Positions 44,131-56,991 are shown, numbered from the stretch's first letter. The stretch is 64,000 nt of DNA from Heterohyrax brucei (GCA_028571685.1 CM053162.1:3476001-3540000), one strand, 5' to 3'. A program made the numbers and translations. The notes: generated by a model from the sequence alone, not told the origin.

Positions 44131-46929
44131 TACACAAAAAGTTGGAGCGTAACCAATAGTTTTAGAATCTGAGCAAAATTCTCAGGCCAGAATATAAAAA
44201 ATGGATCCTTCTAGCACATATTTTGCACTTAGTAAAACATCATCTATTCTCCATCTGCCAACACATGCAAACACACTTCATATTTTCTTTCTATATTTTC
44301 CACACATAAAAAAAGGGCATAATTTGGTGGTATACACTGTCTTCTTTGTTTAAGGTAGGAAAGAAGATTTCATTATGATGTGACTAGAAAATAAAGGAAC
44401 AAGAAAAACAGATTCAGCATTACACTCCATTTTGCTGAGGGAAACAGAAAAAGATGAACAAGACATTAGGCTAATTGTAATGAAGAGAAATTTGCAACTA
44501 AGAGACTTCAGGAAGTGGAAGTACATGGGCTTCAAACAAGAGCAAAGCCTTATACTCTCCTTGTCCTTTAAGAAATAGCATTAGAACACAAATAAACTGA
44601 AAGATGAGAACACAAGATGTAGAATGCAGAGCAGACTTCTGTAAGACAAACAAAAAGGGCCTACTCTTGTCTCAGACAGTCTCTGTGTAAGTTGGCTAAG
44701 GACATGCTTCTCTCTGTAATTCCCACTTTCTTCAATACGGTCACTATGAATATGCAAAAGACGCAAGGACTCATCTCTGTTACATAGAATACCTTGATAG
44801 GATTTCCCAGTTGTGGCTTCCTGCAACATCTATAAACCTCATTCCCACTTACTATGTATTAATACAGTTAAAATTATGTATATTTCTAATATTCTGTAAG
44901 TAGGATATGTATTATGTATAATTACGTATATACATTATAAATACATATAAATATATGCTTATCTATTACATTTTTGTGAATTTTGGAAACAAAATTACTT
45001 CAGAAAGAATAGAGTTTTTTGCTTGAGTAAAGAGGCAAAAGGTAAATTGTCTCCACTTTTAGTTCAATAGTTACCAAGCTAAAAAAACAAATGGAGTTAG
45101 CAGAATTGGCCTATCGAATGATACGCGGGATTGGGAATGACCCTGCAGTATATATTGTGATTTAATATTAAGTGATTGAACACAGAAGGAAGATAAAGGA
45201 TGATTTAGTATATATTCTTGCCAAATCAGAGCTTCTGGCATTTCCTCTCAGACTGCAATGTGTGGGAAGTAATGACAGTTGAAGCTGACAGAGTTGGCAC
45301 TACCAGAATCTCCACTGGAAGGGTGTCTGCTGATCTCTGGTTTGTGGCTCACACCACTGCATCTGGTAGCTCATATACCGTTGCCTGACTTCCCACTCCA
45401 GGTTCCTTCCCTGACTGTCCTGAGGGGATGCGGATGAATCCAAAGGATACCCGTAAAGTATCTAATATCTAGAATGTAGCTTACAATTTTTTATAAATAT
45501 TAATCATAGATACAGATTAAGAAATTCTAGGATGTGGAAGGGTAAAAGTGGAGTGTGTGCACGCGCACGTGTGTGTGTTTTCACCCACTGAACAGTAAAG
45601 TGATGCCAGGCTCTTTCTCTTTTGGGCTTGGGGATAATGATTTAACACTGTAACTTGGCAGAGAAATTAGGCCTGTACCAGTGGAGCCCTGATGCCCACA
45701 AGTGACTCAGGCAGTTCTCAGAAAGGCAAGCTGGCCGAAGTGGAGTCAGAGGCTTCCAGAGATGATTTCATTCTATTACCCAGCAATATTGTACTATACG
45801 GACCTAGAATTCCTCGTTTTCTTAGAAATTCTGGATAACTTTAGACAGCAAAGTTTTTCTTTATCTTGATTCAAGCCTTGCATCCAACTGCTTTTCCACT
45901 TTGGCTTAACAGAGGCAGCACGGCTACAATTGCAGTATGATGGCATGCCAACCATAAATTCTTTTTCTTTTTCTTTTATTCTGAGAAATGGCTCATACCT
46001 TATATGTGAGCAATTTAAAACCAAACTCTTTAGACTGTGGAACAGGCAGGAGTCAAACAACATTTGCAGTTTAAAAAAAAAAAAGAGAGCCTCTTCAAAT
46101 ATTCAGGGAGAATCACAACACGCTGAAGGAAATCCTTATTTGAAGTTTTAATGAGTAAAATAAAATATGAAATCTGTGTGATTAAAATCAGATATTCCCC
46201 TTTATGCTTGCTTGGAGCAGGCTGCCAATATGAAGGCACAGAGAAGGCACAGAGAGAGAAGGGCTTTGTGTTTAATTACTGCCAGCTCATTCTCTCAGTT
46301 CAAAGTGGTCTTCTGAACCCCTGCAAGTGTCATGGAGAACTTAAGAGAACAGATAAATTCCCTTGTGAGTAACTTCAAATTCTGAACAATAAACAATGAA
46401 CATTTTAACCAGATGGAACAGATCCAAGCCAGTCAGCCCGTCAATGGGGCTTAAAATTTAAAATATGGATATATAGGGAAGCTGGGAGACAGGACCATTC
46501 CCTACCTTTCCTTGACCTACACATTACCCCCATTTCTTTTTATGTCTTCTACTTCAATTTTTCCCAGAATTTCTTTATGTATTTCAAATTTACAGTCCTG
46601 GGAGTTGGTTGGTGAGGGTGCCATCAGCAGATAATCAGAGGGTCTGTTTGGAGATGACATTAGTTCCATAAGCCGTCTTTTTGCTCCCTCTCCTGAACTC
46701 CATATGCTCACCCAACAGTACCAATTTTACATTTAAGGAATTGTCCTCAGTCCTCAAACCATTCCTTCCTTTGTAGCTGCAACTGTTGCTTTTGGGGGGT
46801 GGAGCAGGGAGAGCAGTGTCTTTTGGGTACGTGTTGATTTGAAACGCTTATTTATTCAGTGTCTACTGTTTCAGTTGGGACCATGGTGTTTTCCATTTCT
46901 GTTCATCACAAGTAATGGTGATTCCAAAT
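44131..46929. other. Repeat-poor island, first part
   Basis: About 2.8 kb without recognised interspersed repeats or a supportable exon. An AT-rich low-complexity patch lies at about 44862-44970 and a GTGTGTGCACGCGCACGTGT patch at 45553-45580. Short frames up to 89 codons show no family resemblance. Confidence 0.5.
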
Positions 46930-47110
46930 CTTTATTGTGTAGTGGTTAAGTGCTCAGGCTGCTCACCAAAAGGTCTGAGTTCATATCCACCAGGTGCACC
47001 TTGGAAACTCTATGGGGACATTTCTACTTTAACGTCACAATGAGTAGGACCCGACTCGACGGCAGGGTGCTTAGTTTGGGTTTTTGCAGGGTGCTTAGTT
47101 TGGGTTTTTA
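46930..47110 (+). mobile_element. AfroSINE with duplicated tail
   Basis: TGTGTAGTGGTTAAGTGCTC head, TCCACCAGGTGCACCTTGGA centre and GGACCCGACTCGACGGCAGG tail. The end GCAGGGTGCTTAGTTTGGGT plus TTTT is present twice in tandem (about 47062-47108). Confidence 0.82.
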
Positions 47111-47451
47111 TCCTTTGCTAGGAGCCTGAGTGTTGTGTGTTAGTGTTAGAACTGAATGACCCCAAGTGAGCCGTGGACACCTGCAGAAATCCAACCCTCT
47201 GCTGTGCAGGAGAACAGTGACATTTCCCACCAGATACCATCCCTGGTGTGGGTGGTGAGGCTGGAAGAGCTCCACCCCTGCCTTTCCCTAGCTTGTTTGC
47301 TGCAGAAGTGAAACTGGAGCTTCAGCATGCTTGGGACAACAGTATCTGTGTCTACGTGTACTCATGGTAGTCAGCATGTCACTCGGATGTCTCGACTCTC
47401 CACTATTGAGTTCAATTCCTGTTATGTGCAATGTGATTAGACATCCTTGGT

Positions 47452-47530
47452 GTTAGCTGCCATGGAGTCAGCTCTGATTCATGGATACCTTCTGTACAAT
47501 AGAACAGAACATTGTCCGGCCCAGTTAGAC
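47452..47530 (-). mobile_element. RTE LINE 3' end fragment
   Basis: Antisense RTE tail: GTTAGCTGCCATGGAGTCAG, TCTGATTCATGGATACC, TGTACAATAGAACAGAACAT, TGTCCGGCCC. The last two phrases are typical of the Afrotherian RTE 3' region. Confidence 0.7.
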
Positions 47531-47614
47531 AGATCTGAAACCTTCTTTTTAATTCCATTTCTATTAAAACTAGTTTATACACCAAGCCTTGTGTAAGTAG
47601 TTTCTGAAAAATAC

Positions 47615-47910
47615 ACAATTTTTCAATTGTTTATTCTTTCCACAAATGTTTATTGGTCAGCTATGCATCTGGTGCTGTGTGAATCTCCAGGAATGAAACA
47701 ATGAACAAGATATATAAAATCCCTGCTCTTATTAACTGACCAAAAAGAAGAAGGAAAAAACCTATTACAAGTGGTGACAGGGAGAAGACAACTTGGACTA
47801 AGTTGGTGGCAATGAAATAGAGAAAAAAAATGAACATATTTGAGAAATGTTTGGAGATAGAGCCAGGAGCACTAGACAATGAATTGGATGAAGAAAGCAG
47901 GTAATCAAGG
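47615..47910 (-). mobile_element. L2 LINE 3' end
   Basis: ACAAATGTTTATTGGTCAGC, GCATCTGGTGCTGTGTGAAT, GAAACAATGAACAAGATATA and ATCCCTGCTCTTATTAACTG follow the antisense order of the ancient L2 3' end (tttattgagc, ggcactgtgc, gaacaagaca, ccctgccctc). Confidence 0.72.
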
Positions 47911-48034
47911 ACTATACACAGATTGTTGTTTTGGCAACTGTGTCAATGATGGTACCATTTATATGTGTTGGGAAACACCCAAGGACTCTTCTTAAGGACC
48001 TGAATATCTGACTCCTTTTGTCTGATTTTTAACC

Positions 48035-48215
48035 AATACATATCAGGATCAACTGGTAAAGTTATTAAAAAATATGATTGCCTAGGGCCATGCTAGTCTT
48101 ATTCAAATAATTAGCTTAGTTGAATGGTAGGTCCAAGAGTCTCAAAAGAGTCTCCCAGTGATTTTTTAATTTTTTTTGTACCCTTGCTTAAAGAAACACT
48201 GTTGAAAACATCACT
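48035..48215 (+). mobile_element. MER5-like hAT DNA transposon remnant
   Basis: ATATCAGGATCAACTGGTAA, AAAATATGATTGCCTAGGGC, then TCTCCCAGTGATTTTTTAAT resemble MER5A-type non-autonomous hAT-Charlie elements. Strongly decayed. Orientation is tentative. Confidence 0.5.
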
Positions 48216-49805
48216 ATAAACATACATGTTTATTATATGTATGAGATTCATGTCTAACTGTATAATCCTCCTATGAGATGCTTTAATCTCAAATGGAGTT
48301 CTCCAAATACCTGCCTTTTATTCATCTCTCCCTCCTTACTATCATTCAATAGCTGCTTCGAGATTGATAAGTGATTTTCATATAGTTTGAAGAAAGTGTA
48401 AATGAGTGAACAAATACTCTGAGTGAAGAAGATTGTATGTCCTGAAGCCATCGGCCATTTTTAAATAATTCTGAGATATCATCTCTTTGCCTTTTTAGTT
48501 TTAACTAGCAGTTACCTTTCTTTTAAATAAATAATTTAAAGTTGATGGTTTGTGTTAATACAAAAACACATGTGAACTATGTTTACACATGTAATTTTGA
48601 ATATTTTTCAACAGAAGCCTTCTGTTTGTTGCTCCATTTTTGTGACTATATAGCTTCCAAATGCCAACCTTGCAGTCAATACAATGAGTATGAACCTTCA
48701 TGTCTACTTGCACATTTGAAAGCTTCAAGTAGGGTCTTCCCACCGTTTCCAGCGCCCTGAATCCATGGGATAAAACTCAAGTCTTGGCAGTTGTTTTAGC
48801 CCTTGGCGCATGTATTCATTACTCTATTTTCCAACTAACCTGGAGTCAACAGCTAATCCCTATTAGCATCACACAGTAAGAAAAAAAATGAGCATTTGCT
48901 ACACAGAAAATCAGAAGCAATGCTGAGAGCCTGATTTTCTGCTTTTGACATAGCCAAAATTACAGTGTGACACTCTTGTCCAGAGCACATACTGTGAAAA
49001 TGCCTCCTTAGCCCCCTGGAACATCAAATCACACCAAACTATGAGTAGAGAAAATGTTTAGGAGCACACACACCAAGGCAGGCTCTGCCTTCCATGTGCT
49101 AACAGTCTGATATAATCTATCTTCCGGATACAACATTGAAACCAACTATGAGTAAAATCAATTTAACTGAAGCCAATACTCTTTTGTAGAGCTGCTTAAA
49201 ATCCAAATGCACATGAAACACTTGAAGCAGCTTTCATTGCTCCTCAGTAAATGCAGCAATTATTGAGTGTTTTTCAGCAGGGGCCTGAAAAATCTGTATC
49301 CTGCACAGAACCATTAGAAGAGCCGAAGAGTCATTAGCGAATGTCTGGAAAGTGAATACATTAAGGGTTTGTTTTGTAGAAAATATATCCTCTTAATTTC
49401 TACCTCCTCTTCCATTCCCTGCCCCCAAACTGTCTCTTTGCTGCTGTGGCTGTGTTCTCTGTATCTAGGCAGATTGTTGGGCACTAAAACAGTTTCCTTA
49501 GACATCACAGCATAGGGGAGATAGATGGAGTGGCACAGAGGCAGGGAGAATATCGAATTCCAAATCATGGTGTGACTAATTCTATTTATTCACACATTGG
49601 CAAAGTGAGTTAATTATTTGGGACATTTCCAAAGAATAGTGTACTTTTCAAGAGCTTTTATTTTGAATTCTGAATCACATACTTCGTAAACAACTAAGAG
49701 GGTCTTAGCATTCTGAAATAGGCAAAAATGTAACTTTTTAAAAAAATTTCTACAGAATGAAGTTGATAAGTTATAATTTATTAGATTTTTTTTTAATGTG
49801 GTAAA
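48216..49805. other. Repeat-poor island, middle part
   Basis: About 1.6 kb with no repeat I recognise and no exon I can support. The stretch around 49030-49400 is complex, non-repetitive sequence and is the best place to look for conserved non-coding DNA, but nothing in the sequence alone proves this. Confidence 0.4.
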
Positions 49806-49990
49806 AACTTTGTTATTTCATACAAATTATCTAATTCAACTATAACAAGAAACTGTGGGTTAGGTGGTTTTACTATTCTTATTCTACCTATGAGGCAAAG
49901 TAAGAATTTCTCAGAACTTTCACTAAGAATAAGCAGTGAAACCAAGACTCCAACCCAGCCCCGTCAGCATAACTGAGGTCAAGGTTTGTC
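49806..49990 (-). mobile_element. MIR SINE
   Basis: Antisense order: AAATTATCTAATTCAACTAT, GTTTTACTATTCTTATTCTA, CCTATGAGGCAAAGTAAG, then GTGAAACCAAGACTCCAACC. Confidence 0.65.
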
Positions 49991-51134
49991 ACCCTGAACC
50001 AATCATGTGGTCAGGAACAAAAATCTCTTAATTTAAGGAAGGAGGAGAAGAGATGCAATACAAGAAATAGCCCAAATTTCAATTTAAACAGATTTTCTAT
50101 ATTGATTAAATCAACCAAATACTTGACAAAATAACAAAATTAAGTATGTCAATCAACAAATGTTGGTCCACATTGGAGAGGGGGAGACAAATAGTTTGAA
50201 ACATGCCTACAATAATCAGTCACAATAGCACAGTGACTAGTGGGTTTGAAACTCTTATTTGGCATTCATTCTTTCCATGTCAAGGACAAAGTGAATTCAA
50301 AAATCATTGTCTCCAAGGCATTTCCTAGAAAGTTTGAAGTGTAAAAGAATATGGTGCCATATCACCGTAATGCAAAAGCCGTAGAACTGCACCAATAAAT
50401 TTGGCTGCACAAGGGAGTCACACACCAACTCCTCTTAAATGTTGTATTGAGGTCTTGGGGTCTATTTGCCCCCATTCTTCCTTCAGGGCCTCTTCTAGCT
50501 GTTGGGGTTAGGTTTAAGCTTTCCTGAGTTTGATTCTGTGTCACACTGACAGTGCAATGTTGTTGCTTACTCTGTGTGTCTTTATTTTGAACTCACTAGA
50601 TGAGGATGTTGGTATTCAGTCAGGTTTGTACTTTAAGCAGTGGAAAATGTGGCAAAGAAAAGAGAGAAAACAAAGCAAGAATTTCTCTCCCCCACTCCCC
50701 AGGTGGTTAGAAGATCCCGAAAATAAGTGTTGGAGTTGATATTGCTGATGCTTTAACTCCTGGGTGACCTCCCCCTTTGGGAGATCACAGCAGGCAAGCT
50801 ACCAAATCAACAGATTCCAAACCATTTGGAGCAAGGCTTCCCTGTAGTACAAATATAGTTTGAATTTGTACCCTACCAGGAGCCCAAAATGACCTCTAGC
50901 TGTTGTTAAGAGAGGTGAAAGTTGAAGTGAGAGGGCCTGAACCATGCCCGATCAAATCAAATTTTGCACCGCCAGAGAGGAGGCTTGAATTCTTTTTGCA
51001 TGCATCTCCCCTAGTTACAAAACTAGAGTCAGCCACTTGAGAGTCTCCACTGTCAAAATGACCCACTGTGAATTTTAAAGAGAAGGTACCACAAAGGACA
51101 GACTTTCTCTGATTATTTTTCTGGGTTAAAATGA
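49991..51134. other. Repeat-poor island, last part
   Basis: About 1.1 kb with no recognised repeat or supportable coding sequence. Confidence 0.45.
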
Positions 51135-51925
51135 TGAGTTTATTTATTTATTTTTATTGAGGTTAAATGCATAAAATATACTTTTACCATTTCAACCATT
51201 TTTACATGTTCAACTCACTGATATTAACTACATTTACCATATTGTACAATCATCATCACTATTTGTTTTCAAATTTTTCATCACCCTTAATAGAAACCCA
51301 GTATCCCTTATGTATATCTGTCATGTTTCCACTCCTCTTTCCCTGGTGTTTTGGTCATCTAGTGCTACTTTAACAGAGATACCACAGGTGGATGGCTTTA
51401 ACAAAGAAAAAGTTTACCCTTAGGCTATGAGTCCAAATTCAGGGTGTTTGCTCCAGTGGAAGGCTTTACCCCTTGTCAACTCCAGAGGAAAGGCCTTGTG
51501 TTGCATCAGTCCTTGGTCAGGGAGCATCTCGGTAGAGGAGCCTCAGGTCTGAAGGATGCACAGTATTCCTCGTGCTTCTTTCCTGATAGTTTAAATTTCC
51601 CAGTTCTCTGCTTGCTTCTTTCTTTTTATCTCTCTTAAGATGAAAGGATAAAGGATGGAGCAAACCACACTCCAGGGAAACTCCCTTAGCAAGGGTGTTG
51701 CAGTCCCATCCTAATTCTCATTTAACATAATCATTTTATCTATTAGCCACAGGCAGAGATTAGGATTTATACCACCAGAAAATCAAAAAATGGGAGCCAA
51801 TCACAGAATACAGGGAGTCCTGGCCCAGCCAAATTATTACACGTATTTTTTGGAAGACAATTCAATTCATGATACCTGGTAACCACAAGCTAATAAACGT
51901 TAGTCTCTATGCACTTTGAAGAGAC
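51135..51925 (-). mobile_element. Ancient L1M-type LINE-1, 3' UTR part
   Basis: TTTTTATTGAGGTTAAATGC, ATTTCAACCATTTTTACATG and TACAATCATCATCACTAT are the antisense of the 3' UTR shared by old eutherian L1M elements. It is split by an LTR (51347-51874). The rest of the element is found at 59681-60820 beyond copy G. Confidence 0.75.
51347..51874 (-). mobile_element. MaLR-like solo LTR
   Basis: A 528 bp antisense LTR, TGTTTTGGTCATCTAGTGCT at its left and CAATTCATGATA at its right (CA decayed to TA). A perfect 5 bp TSD CCTGG lies at 51342-51346 and 51875-51879. The best-defined member of the family here. Confidence 0.92.
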
Positions 51926-52116
51926 CCTTGTGGCATAACTGCTGAGCTGGTAACCAGAAAGTCAGTGGTTCAAGCCCACCTGTTGCAACTCAGGAGCAAG
52001 ACAGTGTTCTGGTTCCGTAAAGATTTACAGCCAGGAAAACCCTGTTGGGTGGTTCTGTTCTGTACTGTATGGTCACTGTGAGTCAGAGTTGACAAATAGC
52101 AATGAGTTGAGTTTTT
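51920..52116 (+). mobile_element. AfroSINE, long subtype
   Basis: Head GACCCTTGTGGCATAACTGC, B box GTGGTTCAAGCCCACCTG, extra module CTGGTTCCGTAAAGATTTAC then AGCCAGG, tail TCACTGTGAGTCAGAGTTGA. The 3' end of LINE-1 copy G abuts its tail. Confidence 0.85.
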
Positions 52117-53048
52117 TTTTCTTTTTTTATTGTGATGGAGTGAAAGTTTACAATACAATTTAAATATGCATGCCTGCCTATCTGCAGAAACTTCTGATCT
52201 CCTTGCCCAGTGACGGCACACTCTTTCCATTCTATACGTGTAATATCCTCTTAACAATATCCTATCCTGTCTTCTCCATTATCTCCACTCCTCTCTAGTA
52301 AGAGGCCAGTAAGTCACTCTGTGTCTCCAAACCCAATCCATTCCTATCTGAAGAGTTGACCTCAGTAATGATTTATGATCGGGCAGCATCAGGTCTAGAG
52401 GCCATGCTCCCAGGGAAACTCCCAGGCCTTCAGACCATAAATTGTGCTCTTTTAGTGGAGTTCTTAGGGTGCACCCCTTTTATTCTCATGTTGCCACTGG
52501 GGCTCAACATTGTGTGCCCCATCACAGCTGTGAACGGTGGTGGCCAGGCACCATCTGGTTCTTCTGGTCACATGTGGATACAATTATCCATTCATCTGGG
52601 CCCTTTTTCCCTCATGTCATTGTTGTTCTTGGTGATTATGTGTTCCAGCTGAGTTGGGACAATTTGGTGTGCCTCAGATGGTAGCCTGGTAGTTTTTAAG
52701 ACTGCGGATGCCATTCACCCATATGGGGTGCAGAAGACTCTCTTAGCAACAGGCTAGTTATGCCAATTGGCCTCAGTGTCACCTGAGCACATCGCCCCTG
52801 GACCCCCACCCCACTACTCTATCCTTGTAATATCGGATTAAGATTAGAAGAGTTTTCAGGTTGTGTTTAAGTCTAGTTAAATTGATCTTCTTTCTATGTG
52901 TGCTGTTACTGATTTCACCCAACCAAGTTTCTATCAATTATCAAATTTATAACCAATCCTCACCCTCTCTCCTGCCCCTCCCTTGCAGCTGTCAGAGCCT
53001 TTTCTTCTTCTGTACTTGAGTCTGCTTTTAAGTCCTTATACTAGGGGT

Positions 53049-56000
53049 CTCATACAGTATTTGTCCTTGTGTCGCTGACTGATTTCACTCAACATAATGT
53101 CTTCCAGTCGAAACCAGGTGATGAGATGCTTCCTAAAATCACTGTTGTTCTTTATCATTGTATAGTGTTACACTGACTATATATACCATAGTTTGTTTAT
53201 CCAGTCATCTGTTGTTGAACATCTGGATTGATTCCATCTTTTTGCGATTGTGGACTGTGCTCCAATAAACATTTGTGTGCATATGTCTGTCGTATGACTA
53301 CCCTTGCTGCTGCAGGATATATGCCAAGCAGTGGGATTGCTGGGTCAAATGGTGTATCTATTTCCAGCTTTTTAAGGAATCACCAGATTGCTTTCCAAAG
53401 AACTTGTACCATTTTTGCAATCCCACCAGCACTGTAGGAGAGTTCCAATTTCTCCACAGCCTCTCCAGTATTTCTTGTTTTGTGTTTTTTGTATCATGGC
53501 CAACCTTGTCGGGGTGAATGATATCTCATTGTAGTTTTGATTTGGATTTCTTTAATAACTAATGATCGTGTGCATTTCCATATGTGTCTTTTGTCTGCCT
53601 GGATATCCTCTTTAGTGAAGTGTCTGTCCATCTCATTTGCCCCACACTTAGTTGTTATGTGCCCAGTGCTAGAGCATCTAAATACATTGAATAAACACTG
53701 ACTACATTGAAAAAATGAGATAGATCACTCCACAAAAATAGTGAGAGACTTCAACACTCCACTTTCAGTATTGGACAGATCCTCTAGAAAAAAGCTTAGA
53801 AAAGACATAGAGGATATTATTGTCACAGTTCACCAATTAGACCTCATCAGCAAATACAGAACTTTTTATCCATCAATATATAGCTATACCTTCTTCTCCA
53901 CAATTGCAAAAAGATGGAATCAACCCAGATGCCCAACAACAGATGAATGGATAAACAAACTACGGTATATATACTCACTGGAACACTGTCAATGATAAAG
54001 AACAATGATGATTTTAGGAAGCATCTCATAACCTGGTTTCGACTGGAAGACATTATTTTGAGTGAAATCAGTCAGCGGCACAAGGACAAATATTGTATGA
54101 GTCCAATACTTATTGAACCATGTTCAAGGTTATTTATCCTTTCCTTGTTGATATTTTGCAGTATCTTGTAGATTATGGAGATCAGACATTGGTCTGACAT
54201 ATAGTTGCCAAATATATTTTCCTATTTTGTAGCTGGTCTTTTAATTATTTTGATGAAGTCTTTGGATGAGCACAAGTGTTTGACTCTTAGTAGTTTCCAT
54301 TTATATATTTTCTCTTCTGTTGATTGAGCTTTGTTTGTTAGATTTAGAAGTCTAAGTTGTGTGTTAAAACTTCCATTGTTGGTCATATTTTTTCTTAGAT
54401 GATCTTTATCATTTTAGGTTTGATATTTAGGGCTTTTATCCACTTTGAGTTTTTTGTTTAAGGTGAGATATGGGTCTTGTTTCGGTTAAAGAGACTGTTT
54501 CTACCCCAGATGACAATCCTAGGGCCTTTGTCAAATATGAACTGTTCATAGGAGGATGGTGGCATCTCTAGGGTTGCAACTCTGTTACATTCGTTTACAT
54601 GTCTCTTTTTACACCAGTGTCCAGCTATTTTGACTACTCTGACAGTGTAACAAGTTCTAAAGTTGGGTAGTGAGAGGCCTCCTAGTGTGTTGTTCTTCAG
54701 TAGTGCTTTGCTTATCCAGGGTTTCTTCCATTTCCAAATAGAGATGGTGATTTGTTTCTTCGTCTCATTAAAAAAAAAAAAGTCACTAGAATTTGTATTG
54801 GGATTGTATTGTGTATGTAGATCACTTTAGGTAAAATAGACATTTTCACAATGTTAAGTCTTCCTATCCATGAGCAAGGTAGGTTTCTCCATTTATGTAA
54901 GTCTCTCTTATTTTCTTACAGGAAGGTCTTGTAGTTCCCTTGTAAGGTCTGTTATTTCTCTTAGATTTATTCCTAGGTACTTTATCTTCTTAGGAGTTAT
55001 AGTAAATGGTATTGATTTGGTGATTTCTTCATTAATAATCTCGTTGTTGGTATAAAGGAATCCTACTGATTTACTCACATTTATCTTGTATCCTGAGAAT
55101 TTACCTAACTCTTCTGTCAGTCTGAGTAGTTTCCTTATGGATTCTTTAGGATTCTCTGTGTATACAATCGTATCATCTGCAAATAGGGAGATTTTTACTT
55201 CTTCTTTGCTCATGCAGATGCTCTTTATTTCTTGGTCTTGTCTAATTGTTTTAGCCAGAACTTCAAGTACAATATTGAATAGGATAGGTGACACTGGGCA
55301 TTGTTGTCTAGTTCCCGTTCTCAAGGTGAGTTCTTTCAGTCTCTCTCCATTCAGGATAATGTAAGCAGTATGAATTCAACTTGGTCGTGATGAATTATTT
55401 TTCTGATACATTGTTGAAGTCTATTGGCAAGGATTTTGTTGAAGATTTTTGCATCTAAGTTCATAAGTGATATTGGTCTGTTGTTCTTTCTTTTTCGATG
55501 TTTTCCTGGCTTTGGTACCTAGGTTATTTTGGCTTTCTAGAATGAATCTGGGAATATTCCATCTCTTGATATGCTGTGAAATAGTCTCAGCGCTATTGAA
55601 GTTAACTCTTCTCTAAAAGCTTAATAGAATTCTGCAGTGAAGCCATCTGGGCCAGGGCTTCCTTTGTGATAGGTTTATTAAGTTGTTCTACTTCTCCTTG
55701 TGACAATTTCGGTAGGTTATGGACCTAGGAATTTGTCCATTTCCTCTGTTTTCAATCTATTACAGTCTTTCATAGTATTCTGCTACATTTTTGATTTCTG
55801 TTGGGTCTCTTGTGACATCTCCCATTTCATTTCTTATTCGGGTTATTTCCTTTCCTGGTTTTCTTTAGTAAGCTTAACCAATGGTTTGTCAATTTTGTTG
55901 ATCTTTTCAAAAAACCAGCTTTTGATCTTATCAATTGTTTCAATTGTTCTTGTATTCTGTAATTCATTTAGCTCTGCTCTAATCTTTATTATCTGCTTTC

Positions 56001-56991
56001 TCCTGGTAGCTGAAGGGTTTCTCTGTTGCTCTCTTTCTACTTAGTCAAGCTGTAGAGTTAATTCTTTGGTTTGATCTGGTCCTTTCTTCTTTCCAAATGT
56101 GTGCATTTATAGTGAGAAATTGACCCCCAAGTAGCGCTTTGGCTATATCCCATAGGTTCTGGTAGAAAAGTGTTTTCCGTTCTCATTTGAATCCATCGAT
56201 TTCTTTATTTTATCCTTAATTTCTTGTATAACCTATGGCTTTTTGAGCAAGAAGTTGTTCAATTTCTATGTTTGTTCTGCTATTAATTTTCACTTGTATG
56301 GCTTTAGGGTCTGAGAAGATGCTTTGCAATAATTCAGTGGTTTGGATTTTACTGAGATTTGCTTTGTGTCCTAACACATGGTCTATTCTGGAAAATCTTT
56401 GATGTGCACTGGAGAAGAAGGTGTAGTTATATTTGGATGGATAAAAAGTTCTGTATTTGTTGATGAGGTCTAATTGGTGAATTGTGACAATAAGATCCTC
56501 TGTGTCTTTTCTGAGCTTTTTTCTAGAAGATCTGTCCAATACTGAAAGTGGAGTTTTGAAGTCTCTCACTATTTTTGTGGAGTGATCTATCTCATTTTTC
56601 AATATAGTTAGTGTTTGGTCAATGTATTTAGATACTCAAGTATTGGGCACATAATTATTTAATATTTTTAAGTCCTGTTTGTGTGTTGAACCTTTCAGCA
56701 ATAGTGACCATCCTTGTTCACGATGGTGAATTTTACATTAAGATCCATTTTATCTGAGATTAGTATTGCCACACCAACTCTTCTTTGCATGTTGTTAGCT
56801 TGGTATATATTATTTCATCCTTCAATTTTCAGTTTGTTCATATTTTTAAGTCTAAGGTGAGTTTCTTATAAGCAACGTGTAGACAGGTGATGTCTTTTAA
56901 TCCAACATGTCACTCATTGTCTTTTTACTGGAGCATTCAGTCTGTTTAGCTTCAGTGTAATGATTGATAAGAATGTATTTACTGCTGTCAT
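53049..56991 (-). pseudogene. LINE-1 ORF2 of copy G
   Basis: Endonuclease/reverse transcriptase. The ATG (complement of 56989-56991) begins MTAVNTFLSIITLKLNRLNA. The endonuclease contains LSVLDRSSRKKLRKDTEDLI (about 56505-56565). The RT has [20 protein letters not shown] and an intact catalytic FADD in [20 protein letters not shown] (about 55132-55210). The C-terminal part is at 53049-53650 and is separated from the rest by a ~470 bp plus-strand insert. Frame changes are numerous, so it is dead despite the intact FADD. Confidence 0.9.
53655..54127 (+). mobile_element. Inverted, internally deleted LINE-1 ORF2 segment
   Basis: A plus-strand piece sits inside the minus-strand ORF2 of copy G. 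Its first half (53655-53900) is endonuclease sequence, RDFNTPLSVLDRSSRKKLRK then DLISKYRTFYPSIYSYTFF. It is fused directly to the ORF2 end (53901-54110), TIAKRWNQPRCPTTDEWINK. About 2.5-3 kb of ORF2 is missing between. No A-tail or TSD is seen. Its second half is the inverse complement of 53050-53250 and shares variants with it. Confidence 0.85.
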
